Notes: generated by a model not told the origin, from the letters alone. DNA of 64,000 nt from Burkholderiales bacterium (GCA_022841375.1 JALHRQ010000011.1:53603-117602), one strand, 5' to 3'. Positions 53,271 through 63,670 are shown, counted from the stretch's first letter. Program-made: numbers and translations.

Positions 53271-54229
53271 AACCCACTGAAACCAGTTTCACCCCGGTTG
53301 ATAACCACCGGCTCGCCAACCTGTGCGGCGCGCTCGATGAAAACCTGCGCCAGATCGAAACCGCGCTGGATGTCGGCATCACCCGCCGCGGCGAACATTT
53401 CGCGCTGACCGGCACCGCCGATCGCACGCGCATTGCGGCACGCGTGCTGCGTGACTTCTATGACAAGGCCGGCGAACCGCTGTCGCTGGATGCCATACAG
53501 CTGGCGCTGATTGAAGCCGGTCACAAAGGCGCCGCGCATGCCGCCGTACCCTCACCGGCGCTGATCACGCTGAAAAAAGATCTGCACGGCCGCACGCCGC
53601 GACAAAACGAATACCTGCTGAACATCCAGAAACACGACATTACCTTCAGCGTCGGCCCCGCCGGCACCGGCAAGACCTATCTTGCCGTCGCCTGCGCGGT
53701 GGATGCGCTGGAGCGCGATGCCGTGCAACGCATCATCCTCGTGCGGCCCGCGGTCGAAGCCGGCGAGCGCCTGGGCTTCCTGCCCGGCGACATGGCGCAG
53801 AAGGTCGATCCGTACCTGCGCCCGCTGTATGACGCGCTGTATGACCTGATGGGTTACGACAAGGTCGCCAAGATGTTCGAACGCCAGGCGATTGAAATTG
53901 CACCCCTCGCCTTCATGCGCGGCCGCACGCTGAATCACGCCTTCATCATCCTCGACGAAGCGCAGAACACCACGCGCGAGCAGATGAAAATGTTCCTGAC
54001 CCGCATCGGCTTCGGCAGCAAAGCCGTCATCACCGGCGACGTCACCCAGGTCGATCTGCCCAAGGGCCAGATCAGCGGTTTGGTGGAAGCGCAGGCTGTA
54101 TTGAAAAAAGTCCGCGGCATCGCGTTCACTTTTTTCGATTCGACCGACGTCGTGCGTCATCCGCTGGTGCAACGCATCGTCAATGCCTACGACAAATACG
54201 GCAAGACCGACCCGCGGCGCGGCGACTAG
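53267..54229 (+). CDS. phoH: PhoH-like ATPase
   Basis: A 320-residue PhoH family P-loop protein. Walker A is [16 protein letters not shown], Walker [18 protein letters not shown], with [13 protein letters not shown] and the N-terminal KH-like domain. PhoH proteins are linked to RNA metabolism with YbeY, its neighbour. The start is a TTG at 53267, overlapping the miaB TGA. The stop touches the ybeY GTG. Confidence 0.95.
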   Translation: MKPTETSFTPVDNHRLANLCGALDENLRQIETALDVGITRRGEHFALTGTADRTRIAARVLRDFYDKAGEPLSLDAIQLALIEAGHKGAAHAAVPSPALITLKKDLHGRTPRQNEYLLNIQKHDITFSVGPAGTGKTYLAVACAVDALERDAVQRIILVRPAVEAGERLGFLPGDMAQKVDPYLRPLYDALYDLMGYDKVAKMFERQAIEIAPLAFMRGRTLNHAFIILDEAQNTTREQMKMFLTRIGFGSKAVITGDVTQVDLPKGQISGLVEAQAVLKKVRGIAFTFFDSTDVVRHPLVQRIVNAYDKYGKTDPRRGD

Positions 54230-54708
54230 TGAGTCTGGTGAATAAACAACGTGCGCCGCTGATCGCGGTGCAGAATGCCACCACCGCGCGCAACGTGCCG
54301 ACACCCGCACGCATCCGCCAATGGGCACGTGCTGCGTTAACTGTCGATGCGCGTGTCACCATCCGCATCGTCGGCCGCCGCGAAGGCCGGCTGCTTAACC
54401 GCAGCTACCGTCAAAAGGATTACGCCACCAACGTGCTGACCTTCGTGTTTCGCGATCACGCCCCGCTGGAAGGCGATCTCGCGCTGTGCGCGCCGGTGAT
54501 CACCCGCGAAGCGCGCGCGCAGCGCAAGCCCGTGGCTGCACATTACGCACACATGATCGTGCACGGCCTGCTCCATCTCCAGGGCTACGATCACGAGAAC
54601 AACAGGGATGCCGCGGTGATGGAAAAGCGCGAACGCACCCTGCTCGCCCGCTTCGGGTATCCTGATCCCTACAAACCCCCTGAAACATCCGTCGTCCGCG
54701 GCGGATGA
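54229..54708 (+). CDS. ybeY: endoribonuclease YbeY
   Basis: A 159-residue single-strand RNase involved in 16S rRNA 3'-end maturation and ribosome quality control. The zinc site is in HMIVHGLLHLQGYDHENN (three His), and RSYRQKDYATNVLTFVF is the family N-terminal pattern. The start is a GTG at 54229 overlapping the phoH stop; a GTG at 54238 is possible. corC follows 45 bases on. Confidence 0.95.
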   Translation: MSLVNKQRAPLIAVQNATTARNVPTPARIRQWARAALTVDARVTIRIVGRREGRLLNRSYRQKDYATNVLTFVFRDHAPLEGDLALCAPVITREARAQRKPVAAHYAHMIVHGLLHLQGYDHENNRDAAVMEKRERTLLARFGYPDPYKPPETSVVRGG

Positions 54709-54753
54709 GCCGCAATACAGACCCCGCATTGAAAACCCCGCATTACACCCCCT

Positions 54754-55590
54754 ATGGACGAACCACATAAACCCACGCTGTTCGAACGCCTGTCAGCCTT
54801 CCTGCTGCGCGAACCCGAAGACCGCGAACAGTTGCTGACGCTGCTGCGCTCGGCACATGACAACAATCTGCTTGATGCCGACGGCCTGGCGATGGTCGAA
54901 GGCGTGCTGCAGGTTTCGGAAATGCAGGCGCGTGACATCATGGTGCCGCGCGCGCAGATGGACGTCCTCGACGTCAATGAACCGCCGGACCGTTTTATCC
55001 CGCTGGTGATCGAAACTGCGCACTCGCGTTTCCCGGTGATCGGCGAAGGCAAGGACGACGTCATCGGCATCCTGCTCGCCAAAGACCTGCTGCGTTATTA
55101 CGCCGGCGAAGAAGAGTTCGATGTCCGCGACATGCTGCGCCCGGCGGTGTTCATCCCGGAATCGAAACCGCTGAACGTGCTGCTCAAGGAATTCCGCAAG
55201 AACCGCAACCACATCGCCATCGTCGTCGACGAATACGGCGGCGTGGCCGGCCTGATCACCATCGAAGACGTGCTCGAGCAGATAGTCGGCGACATCGAAG
55301 ACGAATACGATTTCGATGAAGCCGAAGACAACATCGTCCAGGAAAAACGCGGCATCTACCGGGTCAAGGCGCTGACCGAAATCGCCGACTTCAACGAATC
55401 CTTCGGCACCAGTTTCAGCGATGAGGAGTTCGACACCGTGGGCGGCCTGGTGCTCAAACGCTTTGGCCGCGTGCCCAAACGCGGCGAACAGCTGACTGTG
55501 GACCAACTCGGCTTCCGTGTGCTGCGCGCTGACAGCCGCCGCGTCTACCTGCTGCAAGTGACCAAAAAGCTCGACAAGCCGGCCGCCTAA
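54754..55590 (+). CDS. corC: CorC/HlyC family protein with CBS domains
   Basis: A 278-residue cytosolic protein with a CBS pair (about residues 65-185: ARDIMVPRAQMDVLDVN, HSRFPVIGEGKDDVIGILLA, then AIVVDEYGGVAGLITIEDVL) and a C-terminal CorC_HlyC domain (about 200-275). It is tied to Mg2+/Co2+ efflux by name only; in this gene order it is YbeX-like and linked to ribosome maintenance. It continues the phoH-ybeY-lnt operon. Confidence 0.94.
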   Translation: MDEPHKPTLFERLSAFLLREPEDREQLLTLLRSAHDNNLLDADGLAMVEGVLQVSEMQARDIMVPRAQMDVLDVNEPPDRFIPLVIETAHSRFPVIGEGKDDVIGILLAKDLLRYYAGEEEFDVRDMLRPAVFIPESKPLNVLLKEFRKNRNHIAIVVDEYGGVAGLITIEDVLEQIVGDIEDEYDFDEAEDNIVQEKRGIYRVKALTEIADFNESFGTSFSDEEFDTVGGLVLKRFGRVPKRGEQLTVDQLGFRVLRADSRRVYLLQVTKKLDKPAA

Positions 55591-55599
55591 ACAAGCATC

Positions 55600-55613
55600 T
55601 GTTTTTATTGATT
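55600..55613 (+). repeat. TGTTTTTATTGATT motif between corC and lnt
   Basis: The 14 bases are identical to those at 22187-22200 and lie ten bases after the corC stop. Here AAACA upstream can pair with the motif's TGTTT to form a weak 5-base stem followed by a T-rich run, so a weak terminator or attenuator is possible. Confidence 0.6.
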
Positions 55614-55639
55614 TTTTAAAACACCGCCGATTAATCCCG

Positions 55640-57154
55640 ATGCCCGAGCCGACGCCACGCCGCACCGCCGAGTGGGCCCTCGCCGCTGGCCTGGGCGCAC
55701 TCACCGTCATCGGTTACGCGCCGTTCGGGATTTATCCGCTGCCACTGCTGACCTTTGCCGGCCTGTTCCTGCTCTGGCAACGCGCCATTGATGCCCGCGC
55801 CGCCGCTCTCACCGGATTTGCCTTCGGCCTCGGCTGGTTTGTCGCCGGTGTGTCCTGGGTCTATGTCAGCCTGCACACCTTCGGCGCGATGCCGGCGCCG
55901 CTGGGCGGCGCGGTAACCCTGCTGTTCTGCGCCTATCTGGCGCTGCATCCGGCGATCATCGGTTATCTGAGCCGGCGCTTTACGCTGTCCCCGGCGTTGC
56001 ACTGGATCGTATTCGTGCCCGCAGCCTTCACGCTGATCGAATGGCTGCGCGGCTGGCTTTTTACCGGGTTTCCATGGATCAACCCCGGCTACTCGCAGGC
56101 CCCCGCCAGCCCGTTGGCCGGTTATGCGCCGGTACTCGGCCTGCACGGCGTGACGCTGCTGCTGTTCGCCACCGCCGGGGCGTTGTCGATGATACGGATT
56201 GCAGTGCTGCGATCTCACCTGCACAGTCTGTGGCCGTGGCCTGCAGCTTTGATGCTGATCTGGATCGGTGGCGCCGGACTCAAGAGCGTTGCCTGGACTG
56301 AAGCCACCGGTAGCCGCGTCACCGTGAGCCTGCTCCAGGGCAATATCGAACAGGATATGAAGTGGCGCGAAGAGCATCTGCGCAGCACGCTGGAAACCTA
56401 TCTGCAGATGGTGCGCGCCAGCGACGCGCGCCTGATCATTCTCCCGGAAACCGCGCTGCCGCTGTTCCTGCGCGACGTGCCGGTGGATTACCTTGAAGCC
56501 CTTGCCGCACACGCCCGGCGCAACAACGGCGACGTGCTGCTCGGCATTCCGGAGCGTCTGCCGCAGGGCGATTATTACAACAGCGTGGTCTCGCTCGGCA
56601 GCGCCGACCGCCAAAACTACCGCAAGGACCACCTCGTACCCTTCGGCGAATTCATCCCGTTGCGCCCGCTGCTCGGCTTTATTGTTTCGCAACTGGCCAT
56701 CCCGCTGCAGGATTTTGCGCGCGGCGGCAATCAACAGCAGCCACTGGCCGTTGCGGGCGAGCAGGTCGCGATCAACATCTGTTACGAAGACGCGTTTGGC
56801 GAGGAAATCATTCGCCAGCTGCCGCAGGCCACATTGCTGGTCAATGTCAGCAACGTCGCCTGGTTCGGCCGCTCGATCGCGCCGCAGCAGCACCTGCAAA
56901 TCTCACAGATGCGTGCACTGGAGACCGGGCGTTACATGCTGCGCGCCACCAACACCGGCGTAACCGCGGTCATTGCGCCCGATGGCCGCGTCGAAGCCGC
57001 CGCAGCCGAATACACCCGGACTACGCTGACGCGCGACGTTCCGGGCATGCGCGGCACAACACCCTTCGTGCGCTGGGGCAATTTTGCCGCGCTGGCGCTT
57101 TGCGTTTTCGCCATCGGCATCGCCTGGCGCAGCCGCAAACCGCCGGGGAAATGA
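55640..57154 (+). CDS. lnt: apolipoprotein N-acyltransferase
   Basis: A 504-residue inner-membrane enzyme that N-acylates the diacylglyceryl-Cys of lipoproteins. It has about six membrane helices in the first 180 residues and a nitrilase-type catalytic domain. The Glu-Lys-Cys triad is visible in LIILPETALPLF, RKDHLVPFGEFIPL and VAINICYEDAFGEE. A last membrane helix (FAALALCVFAIGIAW) closes the protein. It precedes glyQ by 68 bases. Confidence 0.96.
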   Translation: MPEPTPRRTAEWALAAGLGALTVIGYAPFGIYPLPLLTFAGLFLLWQRAIDARAAALTGFAFGLGWFVAGVSWVYVSLHTFGAMPAPLGGAVTLLFCAYLALHPAIIGYLSRRFTLSPALHWIVFVPAAFTLIEWLRGWLFTGFPWINPGYSQAPASPLAGYAPVLGLHGVTLLLFATAGALSMIRIAVLRSHLHSLWPWPAALMLIWIGGAGLKSVAWTEATGSRVTVSLLQGNIEQDMKWREEHLRSTLETYLQMVRASDARLIILPETALPLFLRDVPVDYLEALAAHARRNNGDVLLGIPERLPQGDYYNSVVSLGSADRQNYRKDHLVPFGEFIPLRPLLGFIVSQLAIPLQDFARGGNQQQPLAVAGEQVAINICYEDAFGEEIIRQLPQATLLVNVSNVAWFGRSIAPQQHLQISQMRALETGRYMLRATNTGVTAVIAPDGRVEAAAAEYTRTTLTRDVPGMRGTTPFVRWGNFAALALCVFAIGIAWRSRKPPGK

Positions 57155-57222
57155 CCGTCCGCGCCTTTGGCGCGGTGCGGCAAAGGCTGTAAAATTCGGC
57201 ACTTAACCCGCCTTGTGCCGCA

Positions 57223-58098
57223 ATGCCCACCTTCCAGCAAATCATCCTGACGTTGAACCAGTTCTGGGACCACCAGGGCTGCGCCCTGTTGCAGCCCTAC
57301 GACATGGAAGTCGGAGCAGGCACCTTTCACACCGCGACCTTTCTGCGCGCGATCGGGCCCGAACCGTGGAAAGCCGCTTTTGTGCAGCCCTCGCGCCGCC
57401 CGAAAGACGGCCGCTATGGCGACAACCCCAACCGTTTGCAGCACTACTACCAGTATCAGGTCGTACTCAAACCATCGCCGACGAACATCCAGGAACTGTA
57501 TCTGGATTCGTTGCGGGCACTGGGCATCGACCCGAAGGTGCATGACATCCGCTTTGTCGAGGATGACTGGGAATCACCCACGTTGGGCGCCTGGGGCCTG
57601 GGTTGGGAAGTCTGGCTCGACGGCATGGAAGTCACCCAGTTCACCTATTTCCAGGAAGTCGGCAGCCTGTCGTGCAAACCGGTGCTCGGCGAAATCACCT
57701 ACGGTCTCGAGCGACTGGCGATGTACCTGCAAGGTGTTGAATCGGTATTCGACCTGACCTGGACGCCAGGCGTTACCTACCGCGACGTTTATCACCAGAA
57801 CGAAGTCGAGCAGTCGCGTTACAACTTCGAACTGTCGGACGTCGACATGCTGTTCCGTCATTTCGGCGAATACGAAACCGAAGCGAAGCGGCTGATTGAA
57901 GCGCAGTGCGTGCTGCCCGGCTACGAAATGGTGATGAAAGCCTCGCACACCTTCAATTTGCTCGATGCCCGCGGCGCGATTTCGGTGACTGAGCGCGCCG
58001 CGTACATCGGCCGCGTGCGCACGCTGTCCCGCGCCGTCGCCCAGGCCTATTACGAATCGCGAGAGAAACTCGGCTTCCCGATGGTGCGTGCATCATGA
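57223..58098 (+). CDS. glyQ: glycyl-tRNA synthetase alpha subunit
   Basis: A 291-residue catalytic subunit of the tetrameric bacterial GlyRS. Class II motifs are [20 protein letters not shown] (motif 2 region) and [20 protein letters not shown] (motif 3). [20 protein letters not shown] is the family N-terminus. The stop overlaps the glyS start by four bases. Confidence 0.98.
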   Translation: MPTFQQIILTLNQFWDHQGCALLQPYDMEVGAGTFHTATFLRAIGPEPWKAAFVQPSRRPKDGRYGDNPNRLQHYYQYQVVLKPSPTNIQELYLDSLRALGIDPKVHDIRFVEDDWESPTLGAWGLGWEVWLDGMEVTQFTYFQEVGSLSCKPVLGEITYGLERLAMYLQGVESVFDLTWTPGVTYRDVYHQNEVEQSRYNFELSDVDMLFRHFGEYETEAKRLIEAQCVLPGYEMVMKASHTFNLLDARGAISVTERAAYIGRVRTLSRAVAQAYYESREKLGFPMVRAS

Positions 58099-60158
58099 CC
58101 GCCGCCACGCTGCTGGTCGAACTGCTGACCGAGGAACTGCCGCCGAAATCGTTGGCCATTCTTGCCGGATGGTTTCAAAAACATCTCTCCAACGACTTGG
58201 CAAGCAGTGGCTTTCTCTTGGGTAACAGCACGTCAAAATTTTATGCAACGCCTCGAAGAATGGCTGTTGTTGTTACCCAAGTACTGCCGGAAACCGCTGA
58301 CTTACACGAAAAACTAACCGGACCTTCAGCAAAAGCCCCTGTAGAAGCAGTCGCTGGATTTGCACGGAAAAATGGTGTGACGGTTGATCAGTTATTCCAG
58401 GTTGATACTGCAAAAGGAAAGGTTTTTGCGGTTGAGCGAACTTTAAAAGGCGCCACTTTGGAAGTGGCACTTGCCCAAAAAGTAACGGCCGCCCTCAAAG
58501 CCCTCCCCATTCGAAAACTAATGCGCTGGGGTGACGGCGACGCGGAGTTCGTGCGTCCGGTGCACGGCCTGGTGATGCTGCACGGCCCATCCATCGTTCC
58601 GGGTACTGTGCTCGGCATCGCTTCAGGCAACACCACGCGCGGCCACCGCTTCATGGGTGAGGCCGCACTGACCATTACCGACGCCGAGTGTTACGAAAGC
58701 ATTCTCGAAGCTTCCGGCAAGGTTGTCGCTGACTTCGCCAAACGCCGCGCCACCATCGACGGCCTGCTGCAGGCTGAAGCAAAAAAACAGCAGGGCACGC
58801 TGGGCACCTACGCCGACCTGCTCGACGAAGTCACGGCGCTGGTCGAACATCCGTCGGTCTATGTCGGTGCATTCGATGCGGGTTTCCTTGAAGTGCCGCA
58901 GGAATGCCTGATCCTGACCATGCGCCAGAACCAGAAATACTTTCCGCTGTTCGACAACGCCGGAAAACTTACCAACCGCTTCCTGATTGTCAGCAACATG
59001 CAGGTTGCCGACCCGGTGCATATCGTCAGCGGCAACCAGCGTGTGGTACGGCCGCGACTGGAAGACGCGCGGTTTTTCTACAACCAGGACCGCAAGGAAC
59101 GCCTGGAAGCGCGGATTTCGCGGCTGGGCAAGGTGGTGTACCACAACAAGCTGGGTACGCAGCTGGAACGCGTGGAACGTGTCGCACAGCTGGCCAGCGC
59201 CATCGCCCGCGCGCTGGGTACTGATCACGTAGCCGCCGGCCGTGCGGCCCGCCTCGCCAAGGCCGATCTGGTCACCGGCATGGTCGGCGAGTTCCCGGAA
59301 TTGCAGGGCATCATGGGCCGCTACTATGCGCTGCACGATGGCGAACCGGTGGAGATCGCCAACGCCATCGCCGAACACTATCAGCCGCGCTTCGCCGGCG
59401 ACAAACTGCCGGAACACCCCATTTCATGCGCGGTCGCCCTCGCCGACAAACTGGAAACCCTGGCGGGTCTGTTCGGCATCGGCCAGCTACCGACCGGTGA
59501 CCGCGATCCATTTGCATTGCGCCGCCATGCGCTGGGCGTCATCCGCATCCTGATTGAACGTGACCTGCCGTTGTCACTGGCCGAACTGATCAAAGAGGCC
59601 TTCGCGGCCTTCCCGAAGGAACTCAAACTCGCCGACGCCGGCGCAGACCTGCAGACCTTCGTGTTCGAGCGCCTGCGCGGCTATTTCGCCGATGCCGGTT
59701 ACACGGCGCAGGAAATCGATGCGGTGCTCAGCCAGCGGCCGCAGTTGCTGCACCAGGTGCCGCTACGCCTCGCTGCGGTACGCGCATTCGCCCGCCTGCC
59801 CGAAGCCAAAGATCTGGCGGCCGCCAACAAGCGGGTATTGAACATCATCAACAAGAACGAAGAGATTGCCCGCAAGACCGTCGCCCCCGATCGTGCGTTG
59901 ATGAACGAAGCAGCGGAAATCGCGCTGATGGACGGATTGGAAAAACTGGCGCCGCAGGCAGAAAAACATTTCAAGGCCGGCGAATACCGGGAAGCGTTGC
60001 AACTGCTGGCGCATATCAAGCCTGACGTAGACCGTTTTTTCACTGAAGTCATGGTGATGGTGGAAGACCCCGCGGTTCGCAACAACCGCGCCGCCCTGCT
60101 GCAACAACTGGGCACACTGATGAACCGCGTCGCTGATATTTCAAAACTCGCCGCATGA
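58095..60158 (+). CDS. glyS: glycyl-tRNA synthetase beta subunit
   Basis: A 687-residue tRNA-binding subunit of GlyRS. Family segments include [16 protein letters not shown] at the start, [56 protein letters not shown] and the C-terminal anticodon-binding region. The frame is intact. Codons about 20-142 (58155-58520) are visibly AT-richer and use codons such as TTA, AAA, GTT and ACT much more than the rest of the gene, suggesting a mosaic. Confidence 0.97.
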   Translation: MTAATLLVELLTEELPPKSLAILAGWFQKHLSNDLASSGFLLGNSTSKFYATPRRMAVVVTQVLPETADLHEKLTGPSAKAPVEAVAGFARKNGVTVDQLFQVDTAKGKVFAVERTLKGATLEVALAQKVTAALKALPIRKLMRWGDGDAEFVRPVHGLVMLHGPSIVPGTVLGIASGNTTRGHRFMGEAALTITDAECYESILEASGKVVADFAKRRATIDGLLQAEAKKQQGTLGTYADLLDEVTALVEHPSVYVGAFDAGFLEVPQECLILTMRQNQKYFPLFDNAGKLTNRFLIVSNMQVADPVHIVSGNQRVVRPRLEDARFFYNQDRKERLEARISRLGKVVYHNKLGTQLERVERVAQLASAIARALGTDHVAAGRAARLAKADLVTGMVGEFPELQGIMGRYYALHDGEPVEIANAIAEHYQPRFAGDKLPEHPISCAVALADKLETLAGLFGIGQLPTGDRDPFALRRHALGVIRILIERDLPLSLAELIKEAFAAFPKELKLADAGADLQTFVFERLRGYFADAGYTAQEIDAVLSQRPQLLHQVPLRLAAVRAFARLPEAKDLAAANKRVLNIINKNEEIARKTVAPDRALMNEAAEIALMDGLEKLAPQAEKHFKAGEYREALQLLAHIKPDVDRFFTEVMVMVEDPAVRNNRAALLQQLGTLMNRVADISKLAA

Positions 60159-60201
60159 CATCCTCACTTCTTATCCCTCACTCCTCACTCCTCGCTGCCC
60201 G

Positions 60202-60735
60202 ATGAAACTCGTCATCCTCGACCGCGACGGCGTCATCAACCACGACAGCGCGGCTTACATCAAAAGCCCGGAAGAGTGGAAACCCATCTCCGGCAGCCTG
60301 GAAGCCATCGCTTTGCTCAATCAGGCGGGCTACCGCGTGCTGGTCGCCACCAATCAGTCCGGTGTCGGTCGCGGGCTGTTCGACATGGCCACGCTGAACG
60401 CGATCCACGACAAGATGCACCGTGCGCTGAGCCTGGTCGGCGGCCGGGTCGATGGCATTTTTTACTGCCCGCACACCCAGGACGCCGGTTGTGCCTGCCG
60501 CAAACCCCGCCCCGGCCTGCTCGACGAAATCGCCCGACGTTTCGGCGTCAGTCTTGAAGGCGTGCCGTTTATCGGCGATTCGCTGCGCGACCTGCAGGCC
60601 GGCGCAGCCGTGGGTGCGCAGCCGGTGCTGGTGCTCACCGGCAAAGGCAAAAAAACCCGCAAGGATGGCGATCTGCCGGAAGGCACCGTAATACACGCCG
60701 ACCTCGCCGAGGCCGTGCGCAGTCTGCTGCAATGA
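60202..60735 (+). CDS. gmhB: D-glycero-beta-D-manno-heptose-1,7-bisphosphate 7-phosphatase
   Basis: A 177-residue HAD phosphatase of LPS inner-core heptose synthesis. It has HAD motif I LVILDRDGVINHDSAAYI, the TNQSGVGRG motif II, a zinc cluster CPHTQDAGCACRKPRPG and motif IV FIGDSLRDLQAGAAVGA. Its stop overlaps the plsC start (ATGA). The 40 bases upstream contain a short CTCACTC-type direct repeat without evident function. Confidence 0.95.
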   Translation: MKLVILDRDGVINHDSAAYIKSPEEWKPISGSLEAIALLNQAGYRVLVATNQSGVGRGLFDMATLNAIHDKMHRALSLVGGRVDGIFYCPHTQDAGCACRKPRPGLLDEIARRFGVSLEGVPFIGDSLRDLQAGAAVGAQPVLVLTGKGKKTRKDGDLPEGTVIHADLAEAVRSLLQ

Positions 60736-61445
60736 TTGTGGTCGCGCTCCGCTCCACTGTTTTCGCGGCGTTCCAGATCCTCATCACCCCCGTTTTCGGC
60801 ATCATTGCGCTGCTGACGTTTCCGTTGCCGGCGCTGACGCGTTACCGCATCATTTCCGTGTGGACCCGCTGGGTGATGTGGGCATCGCGCGTGATCTGCG
60901 GCATCCGCTTCCGGGTCATCGGCGCTGAAAACATTCCCAAAGAACCCTGCATCATCCTCGCCAAACATCAGTCGGCGTGGGAAACCATGGGGTTTCAGCT
61001 GATTTTCCCGCCGCAGGTATGGGTGTTGAAAAAAGAGCTGCTGCGGGTGCCGTTTTTCGGCTGGGGTCTGGCCATGCTGTCGCCGATCGCCATTGACCGC
61101 AGTTCGCGCCGTCAGGCGCTGCAGCAACTGGTCGATCAGGGACGGCATCGGCTGGCCGCCGGTTTTTACATCGTCATTTTCCCGGAAGGCACGCGCATCG
61201 CGCCCGGCAAACGCGGCAAGTACCGCGCCGGCGGCGCACGACTGGCCGTGCAGACCGGCACGCCGGTGCTGCCGGTGGCGCACAACGCCGGGCTGTGCTG
61301 GGGCAAGAACTCGTTCCTGAAATATCCGGGAATGATTACGGTCAGCATCGGACCGTCAATCCTGCCCGACGGCGACGCAGAATCACTGGCCAGGCGGGTG
61401 GAAGACTGGATCGAAAACGAAATGCTGCACCTCGATTCACGCTGA
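60732..61445 (+). CDS. plsC: 1-acyl-sn-glycerol-3-phosphate acyltransferase
   Basis: A 237-residue membrane acyltransferase making phosphatidic acid. It has an N-terminal membrane helix (residues about 10-35), the acceptor motif LAKHQSAWETMGFQ (H-x4-E rather than the usual H-x4-D), the FPEGTRIAPGK block III and TPVLPVAHNAGL. The E variant is, as I recall, common in betaproteobacterial versions. It sits between gmhB and a YgjP-like gene. Confidence 0.92.
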   Translation: MIVVALRSTVFAAFQILITPVFGIIALLTFPLPALTRYRIISVWTRWVMWASRVICGIRFRVIGAENIPKEPCIILAKHQSAWETMGFQLIFPPQVWVLKKELLRVPFFGWGLAMLSPIAIDRSSRRQALQQLVDQGRHRLAAGFYIVIFPEGTRIAPGKRGKYRAGGARLAVQTGTPVLPVAHNAGLCWGKNSFLKYPGMITVSIGPSILPDGDAESLARRVEDWIENEMLHLDSR

Positions 61446-62198
61446 ATGGCACACTGCGCGGTCATGGGCACCAGCAACCGGAAAAAAGTCACCACCGTCG
61501 CCGAAGTCAGCATCGAACTCGGCGACCGGCACGTCCACTACACCTTGCGCCGCAGCCCCCGGCGCCGCGCCATCGCCCTGTTGATCGACGAACGCGGTCT
61601 GCGCGTTGCCGCCCCCTTCGCCGCGCCGCAGCAAAAAATTGATGATCTGCTGCGTGAACACGCGGCATGGGTGCTGCGCAAAGTCGGAGACTGGCAACAG
61701 AAACAGCAACCGCCCCGTCAATGGATCGCCGGCGAGAGCATCATGCACGTCGGGAAGGCGCTGACCCTCGTCGTGGAGTCCGGCATCGAAACACCGCAAA
61801 TCGCCGAAGACCGCCTGCTGGTCGGCCCCCCGTCGCTCACCCCCAAAGCTTTCGAAGCACGGGTCAGAAGCTGGCTGCGACGACAGGCGCTGGCGCTGTA
61901 CACGCGGCGTTGCGCGGCGTTCAGCGCACAACTCGGGCTGGCGGCGCCGGTTGTGCGTCTGTCCAACGCGAGGACGCGCTGGGGCAGTTGTCATGCCAGC
62001 GGCCGCATCAGCATGAACTGGCGGCTGATCCAGGCCCCGCTGACATGGATCGACTATGTCGCCGCGCATGAAGTCGCACATCTGCGGCAGATGAATCACT
62101 CGCGGGCGTTCTGGCTTACGGTTGGCGCGCTTGTTCCTGATTACGCTGAACGCCGTGCTGCATTGCGCCGCGATACGCAGCGCTATCTGCTGCTATAA
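61446..62198 (+). CDS. YgjP-like M48 family metallopeptidase
   Basis: A 250-residue protein of the YgjP/DUF45 metalloprotease family. The zinc site is VAAHEVAHLRQMNHSRAFW (HExxH plus a later His), preceded by NARTRWGSCHASGRISMNW, the family hallmark. The ATG at 61446 is adjacent to the plsC TGA; an ATG at 61464 is an alternative. Substrates are unknown. Confidence 0.9.
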   Translation: MAHCAVMGTSNRKKVTTVAEVSIELGDRHVHYTLRRSPRRRAIALLIDERGLRVAAPFAAPQQKIDDLLREHAAWVLRKVGDWQQKQQPPRQWIAGESIMHVGKALTLVVESGIETPQIAEDRLLVGPPSLTPKAFEARVRSWLRRQALALYTRRCAAFSAQLGLAAPVVRLSNARTRWGSCHASGRISMNWRLIQAPLTWIDYVAAHEVAHLRQMNHSRAFWLTVGALVPDYAERRAALRRDTQRYLLL

Positions 62199-62257
62199 AC
62201 CCTGACGGCGCAAGTCGCTGTGCTAAACTTTTTGCCACTCTTCCAGTCGAGTCTGCC

Positions 62258-62413
62258 TTGCATTCCAAGCTGCTTTTTCTGATCGTCGCTGTACTGCTGG
62301 CCGGTTGCGGTCACAAAGGCCCGTTGTATCTGCCATCCGATAAACCGCCGCCCAAGAAACCGGCCACAGCCCAGCCTGCGCCACCGGCTCCGGCTGCGAC
62401 CGTACAGCCATGA
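62258..62413 (+). CDS. lptM: small lipoprotein LptM (YifL-like)
   Basis: A 51-residue lipoprotein starting at a TTG. The short signal HSKLLFLIVAVLLAGC ends in the lipobox LLAGC, followed by GHKGPLYLPSDKPPPKKPAT and a Pro/Ala-rich tail. LptM (YifL) assists LptD maturation in E. coli and is regularly encoded directly before lysA, as here, where its stop overlaps the lysA ATG. It is too short for most gene finders' length limits. Confidence 0.9.
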   Translation: MHSKLLFLIVAVLLAGCGHKGPLYLPSDKPPPKKPATAQPAPPAPAATVQP

Positions 62414-63657
62414 GCCAATTCCAATACCGCGACGGCGCACTGCACGCCGAAAACGTGCCGCTGACGCGCATAGCGGCGCAATACGGCACGCCCTGTTATG
62501 TATATTCACGCGCGGCGCTGACTTCCGCCTGGCGTGACTTTGATGCCGCATTCGCGGGACGCGATCACCTGCTGTGTTATGCCGTAAAAGCCAATCCGAA
62601 CATCGGCGTGCTCAACGTGTTTGCACTTCTGGGCAGCGGTTTTGACATTGTTTCCGGCGGCGAACTGGCGCGGGTCCTGGCCGCCGGCGGCGATCCGCGC
62701 AAAATCGTGTTTTCCGGTGTCGGTAAAACCGCTACTGAAATGCGTGCGGCGCTGCAGGCAGGGATCCTGTGCTTTAACGTTGAATCGGCGCCGGAACTGG
62801 AACTGCTGAACCGGGTGGCGGGCGAACTGGGCGTCATCGCGCCGGTCAGCCTGCGCGTCAACCCGGATGTCGATGCCAAAACCCACCCTTACATCGCCAC
62901 CGGACTCAAGGACAACAAGTTCGGCGTGGCCTACGACGACGCGCTTACGGTTTACCGCCGCGCCCGCGAACTGCCACATCTGCGCATCGAAGGGGTCGAT
63001 TGCCATATCGGTTCGCAACTGACCGAAGTCACGCCGTTCGTCGCTGCACTGGAACGGGTGCTGGCGCTGGTGGATGCGCTGGCCGCCGAAGGGATTGACG
63101 TGCATCACATTGATCTCGGCGGCGGTCTGGGTATCCGCTATCGCGATGAAACGCCGCCACCGGTCGCCGAATATGCAAAATCAGTGATCCAGACGCTCGG
63201 TCAGCGTACGCAAAAACTGCTGTTTGAACCGGGTCGCCTGCTGACCGGGAATGCCGGCGTATTGCTGAGCGAAGTGCTGTATCTGAAACACGGACAGGAT
63301 CGCAATTTCGCCATCGTCGATGCCGCCATGAACGATTTGATGCGCCCGGCGTTGTATGAGGCTTGGCATGATGTGTTGCCGCTGCGCAACACACCGCCCG
63401 GCGGCCGCGTCTACGACATCGTCGGTCCGGTCTGCGAAAGCGGCGACTTCCTCGCGCGTGATCGCCAACTCTCGGTAAATGCGGGGGATTTGATTGCGAT
63501 TGCATCAGCCGGCGCGTACGGCATGAGCATGTCTTCCAACTACAACACTCGTCCGCGCGCAGCGGAAATCATGGTCGATGGCGACCGCGTGTACCCGATC
63601 CGTGATCGTGAAACCATCGCCCAGTTGATTGCCGCGGAGCATCGTTTGCCCGATTAA
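62410..63657 (+). CDS. lysA: diaminopimelate decarboxylase
   Basis: A 415-residue PLP enzyme making L-lysine from meso-diaminopimelate. The PLP Lys is in LLCYAVKANPNIGVLNVFAL, the phosphate-binding region includes GSGFDIVSGGELARVLAAGG, and HIGSQLTEVTPF, DLGGGLGIRY, FEPGRLLTGNAGVLL and GPVCESGDFLARDR follow. It is translationally coupled to lptM and ends the long operon. Confidence 0.97.
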   Translation: MSQFQYRDGALHAENVPLTRIAAQYGTPCYVYSRAALTSAWRDFDAAFAGRDHLLCYAVKANPNIGVLNVFALLGSGFDIVSGGELARVLAAGGDPRKIVFSGVGKTATEMRAALQAGILCFNVESAPELELLNRVAGELGVIAPVSLRVNPDVDAKTHPYIATGLKDNKFGVAYDDALTVYRRARELPHLRIEGVDCHIGSQLTEVTPFVAALERVLALVDALAAEGIDVHHIDLGGGLGIRYRDETPPPVAEYAKSVIQTLGQRTQKLLFEPGRLLTGNAGVLLSEVLYLKHGQDRNFAIVDAAMNDLMRPALYEAWHDVLPLRNTPPGGRVYDIVGPVCESGDFLARDRQLSVNAGDLIAIASAGAYGMSMSSNYNTRPRAAEIMVDGDRVYPIRDRETIAQLIAAEHRLPD

Positions 63658-63670
63658 CGGCGACCGAAAA

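Noticed and set aside
55631..56899. A 422-codon minus-strand frame opposite lnt.
   Set aside because: It is Gln/Arg/Gly-rich without domains, and lnt has an intact catalytic triad on the other strand.
60160..60195. CTCACTC-type short direct repeats before gmhB, considered as a CRISPR or uptake signal.
   Set aside because: Only two or three 7-8 base units with no spacers; probably a small slippage repeat.
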